Below, piece after piece: positions 33,926 to 46,789 of a stretch of 64,000 nucleotides of DNA; position 1 is the stretch's first letter, and each line of letters opens with the position of its first letter. The position numbers and the translations under genes were made by a program. The notes below the pieces were generated by a model. It worked only from the letters and a program-made list of their open reading frames with translations. It ran no database searches and was not told the origin of the DNA. The DNA is taken from contig NC_079512.1 in the NCBI RefSeq assembly GCF_000801105.2, forward strand, positions 36,473,848 through 36,537,847, given 5' to 3'. This DNA comes from Raphanus sativus. Its lineage: Eukaryota > Streptophyta > Magnoliopsida > Brassicales > Brassicaceae.

Positions 33926-36743
33926 TCAAGATATGGAATGTCTCCGGTCCCGGGAAGACGAGCTCGACGACTTCCCAGGCGGACTCTGCGAGCTACCAGA
34001 AGAAACCTCAGAGCTCTTGTTACTTTCCCCTTTCCCAGGCCATATCTTCTCAAAGATCCTCCTCGACCTCGACGGCATCAGTTGCGGTCCACCGGCACCA
34101 CCACCACTCCTCGTGCTCTTGCTTCCTCTGCTTTTCTTGCTCAGCCCCACCTTCTTCACCGCTTCTTCTTCGACAACCACTATACTCTCCTCCGTCTTCT
34201 TCACAGGCGGGACAGGAGAGTGCGAGGAAGCTGCAACAGAACCTACGGGGCTGTGGTTAGCTCTGAGCTGCTCAAAGTAGAGAACTTGTACAACAACTCG
34301 TAACGGAAGCCTCTCGTTCTGCGCTGCGTGTGCTGATGCTTCGCTCGTCAGCTTCCTCACATCCATTAACCCGCAAAGCCTCTTCTTTTCAGATTTAGTT
34401 AGCTCCGGATGTTCCTACAAAACAAACCAATTTTCAGTAACTAAGAACTACAATAACAAGAAGCCCAAGCCCATAATCTCCCAGGCCCAAAACCACAACA
34501 TGTGGTTTTGGGCTTGGAGTGGGCTTCGGCCTTGTATAAAAGGCTTACATACCTTCAAGAAAGTATCAATAGCTTTGTAGAGACCATCGTGAATAGGCCT
34601 AGCTGCTTCTGGGATGAGCTCAGACAAATCAACAAAGCTAGACAGCGTTAAGTCACGGTTACTTGCGAGATACGCATCGATCAATCTCCCTACGCTCAAC
34701 AAAACCCCGTTCCCTAGCACAAACTCCTTGTACCTATCATCTTCCGAGACACCTTTCTCATCCCCCACGAACCGATCAACAATCCGATGAACCAACTCCA
34801 CTTCATGTATCAACAGATCTTTAACCGAGGCCTCGTGTAGCTTCAAGCTCACGTTTTCAACCAAATCTTCTATCACCGTCTCTTCAGCTCCAACCAAGAA
34901 CGAGACTTTAAGTAGCTTCAGCAAGAAGCTGCAAGTAGAGTAGCTCATCGCTCTGTTAACCCTCGGCAGCAATGAAACAACCGTCTCGACGAGATGTTTG
35001 TTCGAAGAAGCTTCTGAAGACTCTATAGATTCTGGTAACCACCTTGCAACGTAGTACCTAAGAGCTTCACTTATCACACCACAGTTCATCCTTCCACTCG
35101 ACTTCACAGCGCTCATCACATTCTTGAACATATCAATCTCAAGCTCGCACACATCTTCCACCCACCAATCTTTCGGAACCACATTCTCGCGGTGATACTC
35201 GACTATCTTGTCCTGTCCAGATAGCTTCCTGTTGTGCGTGTAAGACCAAGTGATCGTCTCGGGGTTCGTCAGAATCTTAGCTGAGACAGAGTCGATGCAT
35301 CTAGCAAAGAGCTTCAGATCTTCAGACCACGGAAGAAGAGACTTGGTTGTCTGAAGCATGATGATGGAGTCTTTCCAGCTTCTGAATATCCCCGAGTTGA
35401 GGAACACCTCGATCTTGTATATGAGGTTACCGCGGTCAACGTCTTCGGTCATTTCGAGATACTCAGCCGCGCATCTCACTGAGGTTATGTTGTAAGCGTT
35501 GAGCGTGACAGTCATCCCGTAGCAGAACTTTGCACATATCTCGAACGCTTTGTATCCTCCAGGGATGTCCGAGATAGTGATCTCATCGGTGTTTTCCTCG
35601 CTCGCCTGAGAGACAAGTCTCTGCATCCTATTGCTCTTAGATAGCAGCGGGAACTGAAAAACGTAAGATTGCAGCATACTTCATTACTATTATATAATTT
35701 AAGAATCAGTAAGCAATTACTTATGTTGTAAGCATTACAAAATTGTACCTTATGAAGGTAAAATGTAAACTCTCCGACATTGATAGTAACATCGCTGTCT
35801 AGATCCGAAACTGCGTACCTGTGGAGAGAGACCAAGAACATAATCAGTTATGAACTCTACAGAATGATTGTTCAAAAGCAACATTACAGATGTTATGTCA
35901 CGTTCAAAACCATAAGCAAAGGCAGGTTTATCAACCTTTTTTAAGTATCAACAAACTAACAAAGGTCCGAATCTTGTGGAACAACACAAAAGAAGCGACA
36001 TTCTTTAGACTACTTTAGAATATACAGTTGTCAAGACATGGAAAAGATGTACTAGCTTATATATACAGAAATAAAGCATAGGTAAACAAAAGAAAAGAGA
36101 GAATCTTCACTTTCTGAATTTGTAGAAAACTCATAATCACCACCATTCCATTTTATGTTCTTACAAATAAGTAGGACCACAAAACAACACATAAACAAAG
36201 ACAGGTCATATAATGGACCACTCCTGATACTCATCATATACACCATTTTTTTAACAACACTCATATACACAATTTATGTTACTTTTCTGTAGTATTTCCT
36301 GCAAATTATGATGACTGAAACCAATCAAAATGATGATGATGATAAAACTAATCCTTATGTTCTCATCTCTAAAATCGAAACCAGAGAAGGTTTTACTGTT
36401 CATCCGCAGAGAAAAAAAGGTACCAGTTTTTATATAATTCTTCTGGTGAAAACAACAGAAGCTAAGAGAGTTTGGACCGGGACATATGTTTCAATAAACC
36501 AGAACCTTCAAGAGCCAGACAGATTTTAAAAGAAAAAAAAAACATGTGGAATAATATGAATAGAAAAGAGAACAGAACAGAACAAAAATTCAGACATAAG
36601 CATAGAGAACAAACAGTAAGGCTTCTATTTGACACTATCAGTTTAATAATAGAAGCGGCAAAAATATTAAATTTAACTTACTTGTGGAATTTGTCATCAG
36701 ATTCAAATGTATCAGGCTTAGACCCTAGTTTCATGAACTTCAT
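33926..36743 (-). CDS. NPY1: BTB/NPH3 protein NPY1-like, copy B
   Basis: Four exons with the same splice sites as copy A: 36743-36682, 35818-35749, 35653-34553 and 34414-33926 (62+70+1101+489 nt, also 573 aa). BTB (about 28-130) and NPH3 (about 205-470) domains are intact. Differences from copy A are mostly conservative substitutions, plus two compensating one-codon indels: loss of one residue near [11 protein letters not shown] and gain of one in the tail (EEEAVKKVG versus EEETKKVG). It is predicted to act in auxin-dependent organogenesis like Arabidopsis NPY1/MAB4. Both copies look functional. Confidence 0.92.
34485..34513. repeat. perfect 13 bp inverted repeat in NPY1-B intron 3
   Basis: GCCCAAAACCACA, a 3-base loop (ACA), then TGTGGTTTTGGGC. 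Weaker outer pairing (AAGCCCA with TGGGCTT) extends the stem. Copy A has only one arm. Confidence 0.85.
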
Positions 36744-37276
36744 CTTCCTTTGTATCCTTTTACCACACCTTTTTGTTTGACTCTAAAGCCGCTTAGTACT
36801 AAAAAGCTCAAAGCTGTACTCTCACTCTCTCACCAGTCAGATCAAAACCAGAACCAAGAGTAAGATGAAGATGAGCAAAATATAGAAAGAGAGAAGGGCA
36901 AATGTTATAGCTTTCTTTTTTAACTTGAGCTTTGCTGGAAGAGGGAGAGACAGTAAATGGAAATGAATGTAAGAAGAGAGACAGGAGAAACCAAACCCAT
37001 GTTTTGCCTCACTATCTTTCTGCAAGAAAACCCAACTCTTCCTCGGGCTACGGGACTTTTATGTTCTTTCTCCTTTTCTCAACTAACCATTTACAAACGC
37101 ATTTATTGTCTCTCTGTGGTCACAGAGAAAAACCATAAAGTTTCAAAAAAAATTATTTATTTTTATTTTATTTTTTTCCTCTCTGTCAGCTTTCCGGGAA
37201 AATAAAAGTTTCATAAAGAAAATCCCATCGTCATAATCACACACAGAGAAAAGCAACGAAATAAATGGCGTAAGAT

Positions 37277-37300
37277 AGAGAGAGAGAGAGAGAGAGAGAG
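37277..37300. repeat. (AG)12 microsatellite upstream of NPY1-B
   Basis: The counterpart of the (AG)25 tract of copy A, about 530 bp upstream of the NPY1-B start. Confidence 0.92.
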
Positions 37301-39967
37301 AAGAAAGGGGTTTTTGTGTAGAGAGAGAGAGGGAGTTAATAATAAGGAGGAAGAGGAGAGAGAGATTAAGTCAGTCGCCGCCAATGCTTTTAAAGCAGAG
37401 ATGATCCGCTGGAGATCTTCTCGTTCTCTTCTTCTATTCTTCTTGGCTCAAATCTCAATGAAAGCTTTCTTTATTTTTTTTTCTTCTGATTTTTGTCTTC
37501 CTACGCGTTGAGCTCGGGAAGGGAAGAGGAATGATGATGATTTATTTTCGTTCTGACGAAGTTGTCTCTCCTACAATCCTACTCTCTGTTAAAAGTATTT
37601 TTTAAAAATTTAAAAAGGCAATAAAAAGAGAGTGGGAATCTAGCTGCAAATATTCTACATTAGCCAGCTAAGTTGTTTTTTGAATGTTTAATTAACAACT
37701 GGTTTATCATTATTTATCTCATTTTTTAATCACTTCAATTTGTTCATTTCTTACGTCTTTTATGTTTATTCGCATTTAGACAACGGAAAAGGTTTAATGT
37801 GATTTATCTTTTGAAAAGGGGAAGAGTAAACATCAATTGATAGAAATGTGCTTTTTGAAGAACATTTTGACTGTCTGTCTCACATAAACTGAATCAGACA
37901 CAACGGTGAGATCATATCTCAAAACTTTGACTGCCTGTCCCAAGCTTCTTCTCTGCACACTAAGGAGACCGCGTTCTCGTCTATGTGTCAATCGTGAGCT
38001 TTAAACCCTTTCGACGATAGATCAAATCTTTCACTTATGCCATCCTTTTCGTAAGTAATCACTGAGACGCCATTGACTGTGTGCACTATACTACTATAGA
38101 GTCCGTCCAAACGGAACCCGCTTTGCCTAGAGAGTGACACTTTTGACTTTTTGCCTTACGTTATATTCTAGATGCTCACGAAGTTAGTCAGACTTGCATT
38201 TCCTAACACTATTGACTTTCCATGCAAAAACAATTAAATTAAGCTAACCTGATTAATACACAAATGTTTTCTTCGTAACTATGACCGACTCCTTCTAGAT
38301 CTGAAACTACAATAGACCATCTTCTCAAAAGTCAATAACTGTAACCAAAGTATAAAAATCACTAAGAGGAATTACACACACTCATATAAAAATTTAACTC
38401 GGCTTGACACAGAATAAAAGAAATAGTAGTCTTACATAACACAACTCATGCACTTAGCCACTCACCAAGTGCAGGCAAAAACCTGATCCAACCAACTCCG
38501 ATAATTTAATTTTCTCAATGTATTGAATATGGAGATAACTTTTTCAACATTAAAACAAGAAACAAAACTTATAAACTCAGCTGTGTAAGTTAAGCTTAAA
38601 ACGTTTAATTTACACGATATTTTAAAATTGTTCAGATGACTGACAATTATTTTAATTTTCTAGAAAGTGAATATACTGCTTTGATAGGGTAATTTCCTCT
38701 GAAAGGAAGCTTTATTTACATTTTCGCATCGTGTAAAGTTTCTCCTTTTTATCGTCACCATATATTTTTCTATTGATACTTTTCATACCCATGGGTATAT
38801 CGTGTCTCATAAATAAAGCTCAAAAACGAATAATCTAACTTAGTGTTCACAACTAGCTACTGCATTGTCGGACATAATAATGTAAAGATTGTTACAAAAT
38901 CATATGATCACGGGGTTTTCCATGTACATAATCCTTTTTTGGTTTTTGCAAATTGACAAATCAGGAATCATGTATGTGAAATTGTTTTTTTCTGCTTAAT
39001 GTGGTCTATTATTCGACAGTTTTCTCAAGACGTACGATTACAATAATGGCATAGTTAAGATCTAAAATGGACCCGGTTTGGTTTAAATGTATTAATGTAA
39101 TTTGGTGGGGTCTGCATGTCAATTTTCTTTACGTGCCGTAGCTGTGTTCCACGTGATCAATAGCTCGATTATATATGAACGTAAAACACGTATCGTAAGA
39201 GTCGTAACGTAGTTATGGAGATGTATGTATATGGTCCCAAAGCTAAGTCGACTACGTAGTAAATGAAGGTTGACACGCAGCGCCTGTTCGATCTAGATAG
39301 TGGCTTGATTATGTCAATATGTTGATTTGTCTGCGTCTTCACTATAGGGATAAGCACGTATATTTGACTTAGATATCCGTTTCTTTGATGCCGGTCATAT
39401 AACTCTTTATATGCTCTTCAAAGCTCAAACAGAAAAAAAAAACTCATTATATAATATGCTCCGTTATCTCCGTTCCGTTCAGTGTTCAAAGTCTCTGAGT
39501 TGGATAATGTATAAGAGAATAAATATTTACTTCCGAGCACAAACACCAACTAATGAACAGTTTGTTTTTTCACTATCCGTCATGTTCTTTTTTTTTTGCT
39601 AAATGACTATTCATCAATCGTCATGTTACCTTTTGTTATTTCGAAATATCCGACTTCAGAAAAATATGCTTCGGAAGACTTCAAATTATAGTCTCAGCCT
39701 CAAAGACTCGAGTCTTGGAACTTATTTATCCTAAATACATTATTTTTTTTTGTTTCTTAATATTAGTCATGTTACTTTACACTTCCTGCTAGTTTTCAAT
39801 TAAAAGCTAAATTTACGTATATGGACAAATTTTCTAACCTAAAACATAGACGAAAACTATAACCACTTAGTTGGAATTTTTGAGTAGGACTTTTTCGCTT
39901 TGGTCATCTTGACCCCTTTAAACTTGAGCTCCCAGTACGCAACCACCATAGAGCATAAGTATATACG
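37301..39967. other. NPY1-B upstream non-coding DNA
   Basis: No gene seen. It is closely similar to 16585-19228 of block A with scattered small indels, for example an extra segment near 38056-38085 (ATCACTGAGACGCCATTGAC) absent from A. Confidence 0.6.
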
Positions 39968-39970
39968 TTA

Positions 39971-40665
39971 GAGCATTTCCGAAAAAAAAAAATTATAACT
40001 TCATATTTGAAGTTTTTTGTTTTCCAAAAGGACACTTCAAAACTTTAAATTTGAAGTTTTTAGTACTGAAACTTCAAATATAGAGTGTAACTATTCAAAA
40101 CTTCAAATTTAAAGTTTCACATTTTTATTTGCATCTTGATCCTTACAATTACATATTATATTTTATGATTCTTAGATATTTTGTTGTTTATCATTTTAAT
40201 CTTTAAAAAATCATATCTTATAATATTTCATATTTTCCATAAATTTTAGTTTTACATAAAAATAAATATAAACCTTAAAATAAAAAATTTTAAGGTTTAA
40301 AAACATCTTTAGACTTCAAATATGAAGTTTAAAACATCTTTAAACTTCAAAGATGAAGTTTTGCAAACTTCAAAATATAGTGTCTTTTCTTGTAGTTTAA
40401 TGTTTATTTATGTATTTATATTTATAGTTTATATATTTACTGTAAGATTTTATTAATTAATATTAATTTGATATTTTTATATATGTGCTAGTTATTTATC
40501 AATTTTGTGGATTTATATTAATTATAACAAATATATGGACTATAGCGTAAAATATAAATAATTTTGAAGTTAGGTTTGAAGTTTTTCTTTTGGAAAAAAA
40601 CACATTGAAACTTTAAATTTAGAATTTTGCAAACTCTAAAATAAAAAATCCTATTGAAAATGCTC
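39971..40665. mobile_element. PIF/Harbinger MITE, block B only
   Basis: It starts GAGCATTTCC and ends GAAAATGCTC, with TTA duplicated at 39968-39970 and 40666-40668. Block A has the empty site with a single TTA (19226-19228). 695 bp, AT-rich, with many CTTCAAATTTGAAGTTT-type palindromes and no transposase. Confidence 0.9.
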
Positions 40666-41087
40666 TTAGTGCTCACTGCTCATAATACGTACGAAACTTT
40701 TTCCCACAAGGCCATAGCCAATTACGACGATTGCTGATCAAACTGTATTTTTTACCAAAAAGTTCCGGATCTTCGACGACCCCTATCTTCGAATATAGAA
40801 CCACTTAATTGTTTCTCTCGCACGAAGAAATTCATGTTCAGAAAATCCTTTAGCAAAAAAAAAAAAAATTCATGTTTTTATGTGATCAATATGTTAATGT
40901 CTGTATTAAAGGTATTGAGAAATATTAATATTTTAGTTATTTTAATTTCAAAACCTGTTTGAAACGTTGTCCTACTAAGTTCTTAGCCAGTTCTAAAAAA
41001 ATGTCAAATAAAAAAATTTACATTGTTTTTTCTTCTGATTTGTTAATTTTTTTATTTTAAGTGCTAATAATTATTTTTAGATCTTCG

Positions 41088-41345
41088 GGACATTCTCCAA
41101 TTTCAATCCATTTTTACTCTAAGAAAGTAAAAAAAAAGTATGGAGTAAAAGATATTTCCTTTATATTTCATTTCTCATCCCTTAGTAGAGTTTACTCTAT
41201 AAATAAAACAATATATTTTTTGTTTGTTTACTACTTTATTATAACATGAGAAATAAAATAGAATTAGAGTATTTTTACTATATATTTTATTTTATCCCAT
41301 TTTAAAACAAAAATAATGTCAGATGATTTTACAATGGAGGTGCCC
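41088..41345. mobile_element. MITE, copy B
   Basis: The counterpart of 22976-23233, with GGACATTCTCC and GGAGGTGCCC ends; present in both blocks. Confidence 0.55.
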
Positions 41346-41405
41346 TTGGTTAATTGTGTAACTTATCAAGTTTTATAAGCATGGTCGATTTTTTTTAATT
41401 ACTAA

Positions 41406-42884
41406 GAGTATCTTCAAAAAAACACTACGTATAATTTTAAATATGAAATTTTGTTCTCCAAAAAGAAATTTCAAAACTTCAAATTTGAAAATTTAAATAG
41501 TGAAACTTTAAATATAGAGTATCACTATTCACTACTCAAAACTTCAAATTTGAAGTTTCATCTTTTTCATTGCATTTTGATCTTTACATCTACATAATAT
41601 ATTTATAATTTTTAATCCTTCAAAATTTTTAAAAAATTTTATAACTCATAAATATTTCAAATTTGCTTTTATAATTTTGATTTCTACAAATAAAATTAAA
41701 TAAAAAGTTTAAAATAAGTTTTTTCAAATTAGGTTTAGATAACAACAATATTAAAAAGAAACTTAACAAATTTAGTAATTTATAGAATAATGTAGTAATT
41801 TACTTGTAATTAATATTTAATTATGTATTTATATGTAAAATTATACAATTTATTGTATCATTTTGTTAATTAATATTTCTATAAGATTTTTATATATGTG
41901 CTATTTATTTATTAAGTTTTATGAATTTAAGTATCATAAATATAAGAACCATTACATAAAATATAAATTATTTTGAAATTAAGTTTGAAGTTTTGCTTTT
42001 GGAGAATACTAACTTAAAATTTCAAATACGAAGTTTTTCAAATTTCAAAATAGAGTGTCTTTTTGGAACATCTCCAAAAGCATTTTTTATTTTGAAAATT
42101 TCCAAACTATATTTGAAGTTTTAAAATGTTATTCTCCAAAAGTAAAATTTCAAAACTAACTTCAAAATTATTTGTGTTTTACAATATGGTTTTTATATTT
42201 GTCACAACTAATATAAATTCATAAAAAATTTATAAATAACTAACACTTATAAAAATATTACAGAAATATTAATTAATAAAAACTTACGTTCAAATATAAA
42301 ACTAGAAATATAAATACATAATTAAATATTAAATTACAAGCAAAATACTACATTATTCCACAACAACGGCAACCAAGAACATTTGTTTTGGACAAGAAAG
42401 AATCGTACGAAAAAACGCCAAAAACAACAACAACAACCATCTTCGGTTACACAATTTTTTTTTGAAGAATATTTTGAAGATCTTGGAGCTTCCGAAGCAA
42501 ATTTACCATATTATTAGTGTTGTTGTGATATTTAAATTTCTATAATAATTATGTCATCATGTACCTTCTTAAAAGGTTTTTTTATTTGTTTTATAATATT
42601 CTTATTGTGTAATTTTACTTCTAAAATAATATAAAGCTTGTTTTAAAAATTCTATTTAATTTTATGTGTAAAACTTAAATATAGAAACTAATATGAAATC
42701 TATGAGGTTATAAATTTTTTAAAAAATTTAAAATGAGAAATGAAAAAATATTTAAGAATCATAAATAGAATGTGTAATTGTAAGGATCAAAATGTAAAAA
42801 ATAAAATTAAAACTTCAAATTTAAAGTTTTGAAGAGTGAAACTAATTTAAAGTTTTATATTTAAAATGTCATTTGGAAATGCGC
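41406..42884. mobile_element. AT-rich composite MITE, copy B
   Basis: The counterpart of 23295-24673, with TAA at both flanks (41403-41405, 42885-42887). It retains about 130 bp (42390-42520) missing in A. This piece contains an open stretch FFEEYFEDLGASEANLPYY and a stop, which may be the C-terminus of a transposon ORF lost by deletion in copy A. Confidence 0.6.
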
Positions 42885-43954
42885 TAAATATGGTTGGTTA
42901 TACACTCAAAATTGTTAGGAACTCGACTCATTCTCTCTACATTAGGAAAAAGTTTATGTACGTACGAAGGAGGATTATCACACGAAAAACGGAATTTTCA
43001 AGTTTTTTGTAATCAAACTTTCATTGGCAAGTTAATGGTATTTTTTACATTTCTAGCTGAAAAAATATGAAATGATTATTACAAAAGAAAAATACTGTCC
43101 ATGTCATCCTTCTAGCCAAAAGAGTTGCACGTACAGACGTTATCATATGGGGTATAAGAGGGTGTATTATTAGAAGTGTCACTGGATGAAATAATTATAT
43201 ATAGATGCATAGGTAAGATGTTGAGAGCACAGAAGGAAAAGCAATGGCATGTGGTTCATGAGAAGACTAGACGTAGCTTCCATTATTACGGAAGCATTAT
43301 ATTTATACAGTGTTCTACCTTTTACATTATATACACTGCATCCATATTAAATGCACTCCCCATATTGTTATTATTCGCTCAGTTCCCATGAGTTTAATTT
43401 ATCTTCGTTGCAAACTTCTTTATTATCGAACATTGTACAAAAACGGCAGAATCTGAACATAAATACACTCAAAAGTGGTTTTGAATCTCATGTATATGCG
43501 AGAGTTAGAACGAAACAATGCTTATAATTGATGTGGTTTAGTAGATGAGTTGTTCATTTCTGTTAGTTATTTTATCCTTGGGTAGTATACAAGCTGTTGT
43601 TTAAAAAAGAGCATGAATACTAATCAAATAAATGTAAATTGTTTAATGTGAGAACACGAATACTAATTAAATACAGTAAATGTTATAAATAAAAGTCAAC
43701 AAAATGATATACAAATCTGCAATTAAAAAAAATGTGCTGTTATTATTAGTGTCTTTTTAGCGAAACCGCATAATCATTTATAGTTCCAATAATAACTTAA
43801 TGGCTATTATCAAGTTTTTTTTGGCTATTATCAAGCTAAATATCGACAATACAAAAGATTCTAAAAATTGATAGTTCAATCTACACGGGATATTATGTCG
43901 GTGTTGCAGCAAGCCGATAATATGATAAGCACGTACCGGTAGACTATGGTATTA

Positions 43955-44190
43955 GGGCATCTCTAACCCAACTCTATTTTTAACTCCAAAATATAGTAAA
44001 AGTGATTATGGAGTAACATATGCTCCAACCCAATTTCATATCTCACTATATTTTGAATTTTACTCCATAAATGGAGTAATCTATTTTTTATTTGTTCATG
44101 ACTCCATTATAGAGTGAAAAATAGAGTAGGATTGGAGCAATTTTACTCTATATTCATTTTTAAAAATGGAGTTTTACATTGGAGATGCTC
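43955..44190. mobile_element. 236 bp MITE, block B only
   Basis: GGGCATCTCTAACCC at the left and ATTGGAGATGCTC at the right are inverted ends, with TTA at 43952-43954 and 44191-44193. Block A has the unfilled site with one TTA at 25741-25743. Confidence 0.92.
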
Positions 44191-44552
44191 TTAGTTTGTG
44201 TTTACGTTACGACTTACGATAAATGAAATATTTCAGGGCATATATGCAAACGTTTAGTCTTGGTGAATGATTTTGACAATTATGACCTATGAGGAAACCT
44301 CACATTCAATTGAACCGTGAAGAATATATCCAAACAAGAAAACCCAAAACTTCTAATTCTGAGATGAGAATGATTATAAGCCATGAGATTAATAGTAAAT
44401 GTTTAGTGTTGGAAAATAATAATTACAAGGTTAATTTAAGGCAGGCGTGAGCCTAAGGCATCATAAACAAATGATGGTGAACACTGACTATGGGGTCCAA
44501 ACCTCCATAATTGCACCCTTGTGCTTCTTCTCTTTTTTTTTTTCTCCTTTCT

Positions 44553-44597
44553 TCATAAATTTCTATAATTTTTTTTGTCAACTCATAAATTTCTATA
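44553..44597. mobile_element. 15 bp poly(A)-tailed insertion, block B only
   Basis: A perfect 15 bp direct repeat TCATAAATTTCTATA (44553-44567, 44583-44597) flanks ATTTTTTTTGTCAAC, i.e. GTTGAC plus an A run on the minus strand. Block A has a single copy of the target at about 26098-26112, so this is a real insertion. Confidence 0.75.
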
Positions 44598-44984
44598 TAG
44601 TTTCCGGTTTTTACCTCTTTTTCTTTTCGGTTGAGTAAACTTTCTTTTCGTTGGCAAGTTGCAAAACTTATTTGAATTATTTGGAATGTAAAAGTAGCTT
44701 CTAAAAATAAGTTCGGTCAGTGAAAAAGAGGAATGATTTTGGTCGTTTTCAGGCCTCTTTACCTTGCTGTTTGCTTCTCGAGACGCGATACACAAAAAAA
44801 ATGATAGAAGACTCCAAAGAAATGGACTATAGACTAGTTTGGATGTTTTGTGATAGCAGTGTGAGTTTGGTGATAGTAACCAGTAAGCAACATGTGCCGG
44901 ATGAAATTTTTTTATATGGGTCCACAAAAGCCAATTATCCAAATTCAAATAGCAGAAAATAATGCATTTTTTTTTTCTTTTTTT

Positions 44985-45213
44985 CTTTGGTTAAAACCGG
45001 ATCTATTAAAGATATAGACCTAACATCCGAATGATAGATGAAACCTACGGATAGACTATCTCTCAGATATTCAAATGGCCACTAAAACATGAATCCATAT
45101 CTATATGGTGAACAGATGTATCGGAAAATAGTTTCCTCTGGAAGAGTTCAATTTGCTACCTGAATATAGGTAGGAGCCTGGTCCTTACCATTAGGCCACG
45201 ATAATCCATTCTT
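44985..45213 (-). mobile_element. tRNA-derived SINE, copy B
   Basis: The diverged counterpart of the SINE at 26510-26750, with the same body and box A-like GTGGCCTAATGGTAAGGACC on the minus strand. The flanking duplication is partly eroded. Confidence 0.55.
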
Positions 45214-46486
45214 GATGGTCAAAATATTGCATGTAGTCCAATGTTTTTTGGTGTAATGTAACTATGAAACTAATAGCTATAAATTTACGAATGATAGATT
45301 TTTATCCAACGTTCATGACGTTACATGCTAAACATACCCAAATCTCTTGCTTACGTTAATCATGGCTTATGAATCTTACATATGAATATTTTTCTCTTAT
45401 AAAAGTTCAGTTTAGATCTCTAAATAAAGTATAGTGATATGATTATGCTGCAAAGTTTTTTTTAAATCACGTTTAAGTGGAACCGTTTACAAAATCAAAC
45501 GATGGACAACTTATTTTGACGAGGAAAATGATGATTAATAACTAAAATGAATGCAGTTGGTGAAGAGAAAGAAGAGATTGTCGTCCAGGTTTTATGCTCA
45601 TAAAGCAACACATGAGTGTTTCTACCTAACCCTCTATTTCTATACACTTGCTTTTTTGGGCCATAAGTGGCTTCACCTAATTTTTCCATATTCTAACGTT
45701 CCGATCTTAATTTATTCTAATCCCCGTGTCCTTTTAGAAATCATGCGAATAGCAAATAATCTCATAGATTCAACCTGTTATAATCTTGTAGTTGACTAAT
45801 AAAATCATCATATAAGTACATTTTGATAGTAAAAGTTAGTGGAAATTCGATGAAAATCATTTATTAGGTGAGCACTAGTTTATCTCATTAATTTGTCTTT
45901 GGGCTGACAGACTGACAGTAATCAAAGACGCCCACGGTTTAAACCGATTCATTCTTTCTTCATCATGACAATAAAAAACAATAAAAATACTAATAAACTC
46001 GAAACATTTCAAACTGTGTTCTATTTTAGAGAGTTCAATGTGAGCTCAGATTACAGTAAACGTAGTCAAAATCAAACCGAATGATACAAGAAAAAATAAT
46101 TGGAATCCCTGAAAGCCGTAATGGTTTTTTTGTTAACATTTAGGACAAGGTCCGAAAAATACACAACTCAAGTGATCCATAACGTGACCCTATCCCAAGA
46201 CTGTGAAACGTGATACTTGTAAAACAGCTACAAATCGTAAAACGTTCCCCCTCCGCTTACTAAACTTGAGCTAGCACACCGAAGTATTATAGCTACACTA
46301 CACAACCTCTGTTCAATTCCCCGGCATTTAATTTATTACTATATAGTAAGTTGATAGGATACTTTTTTGTTGAACTTGTTTTGTTATTACATAACAAGAA
46401 AACAAAAAAAAGTTCTGAGCAAGCAGAAGCAAAACAAAATTACAAAACAAACAAAAAGAAGATAAACCCATTTTCTCTGAGGGTTT

Positions 46487-46789
46487 TTATTTTCTTGGAT
46501 GTGTATCTTCCGGTTTAGCCGTCCCTGTGGCCGCTTTAGCTACATCAGTGGCACTAGCCTCCGGCTTTTTCTTAGCATACATAACAGTGTACATGATTGC
46601 ACCGGAGATAGCTAAACCGGCGATAGCCATGGTGGTGTAGCTGTATGGTAAGTTACGCCTTTGGTGCAGAACACCACCGGGATTACTCCCTGGGGGCCTC
46701 TTCGATGACTCAACCCCTGCAGCTTTTACTCCCTCTGGACTCATCTTCGTCGTATCCGCTGTTTTCCTCCAGTCATTTTCTCCAGCCAT
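46487..46789 (-). CDS. small single-span membrane protein, copy B
   Basis: A 100-residue protein, one substitution (S17P) away from copy A at 28050-28352. It has the same membrane span at about 50-71 and the same Lys/Ala-rich tail. It is the likely At4g31830 counterpart with unknown function. It lies head-to-head with ENODL15-B, as in block A, with a well conserved shared upstream region. Confidence 0.85.
   Translation of the reverse strand: MAGENDWRKTADTTKMSPEGVKAAGVESSKRPPGSNPGGVLHQRRNLPYSYTTMAIAGLAISGAIMYTVMYAKKKPEASATDVAKAATGTAKPEDTHPRK

Larger units (their letters stand above)
40666..46486. other. intergenic, block B
   Basis: No gene recognised. It lacks the LINE/TRIM insertion of block A, but has about 95 bp near 40890-40985 absent from A. 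It contains MITEs (41088-41345, 41406-42884, 43955-44190), a micro-insertion (44553-44597) and a SINE (44985-45213). Confidence 0.55.
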
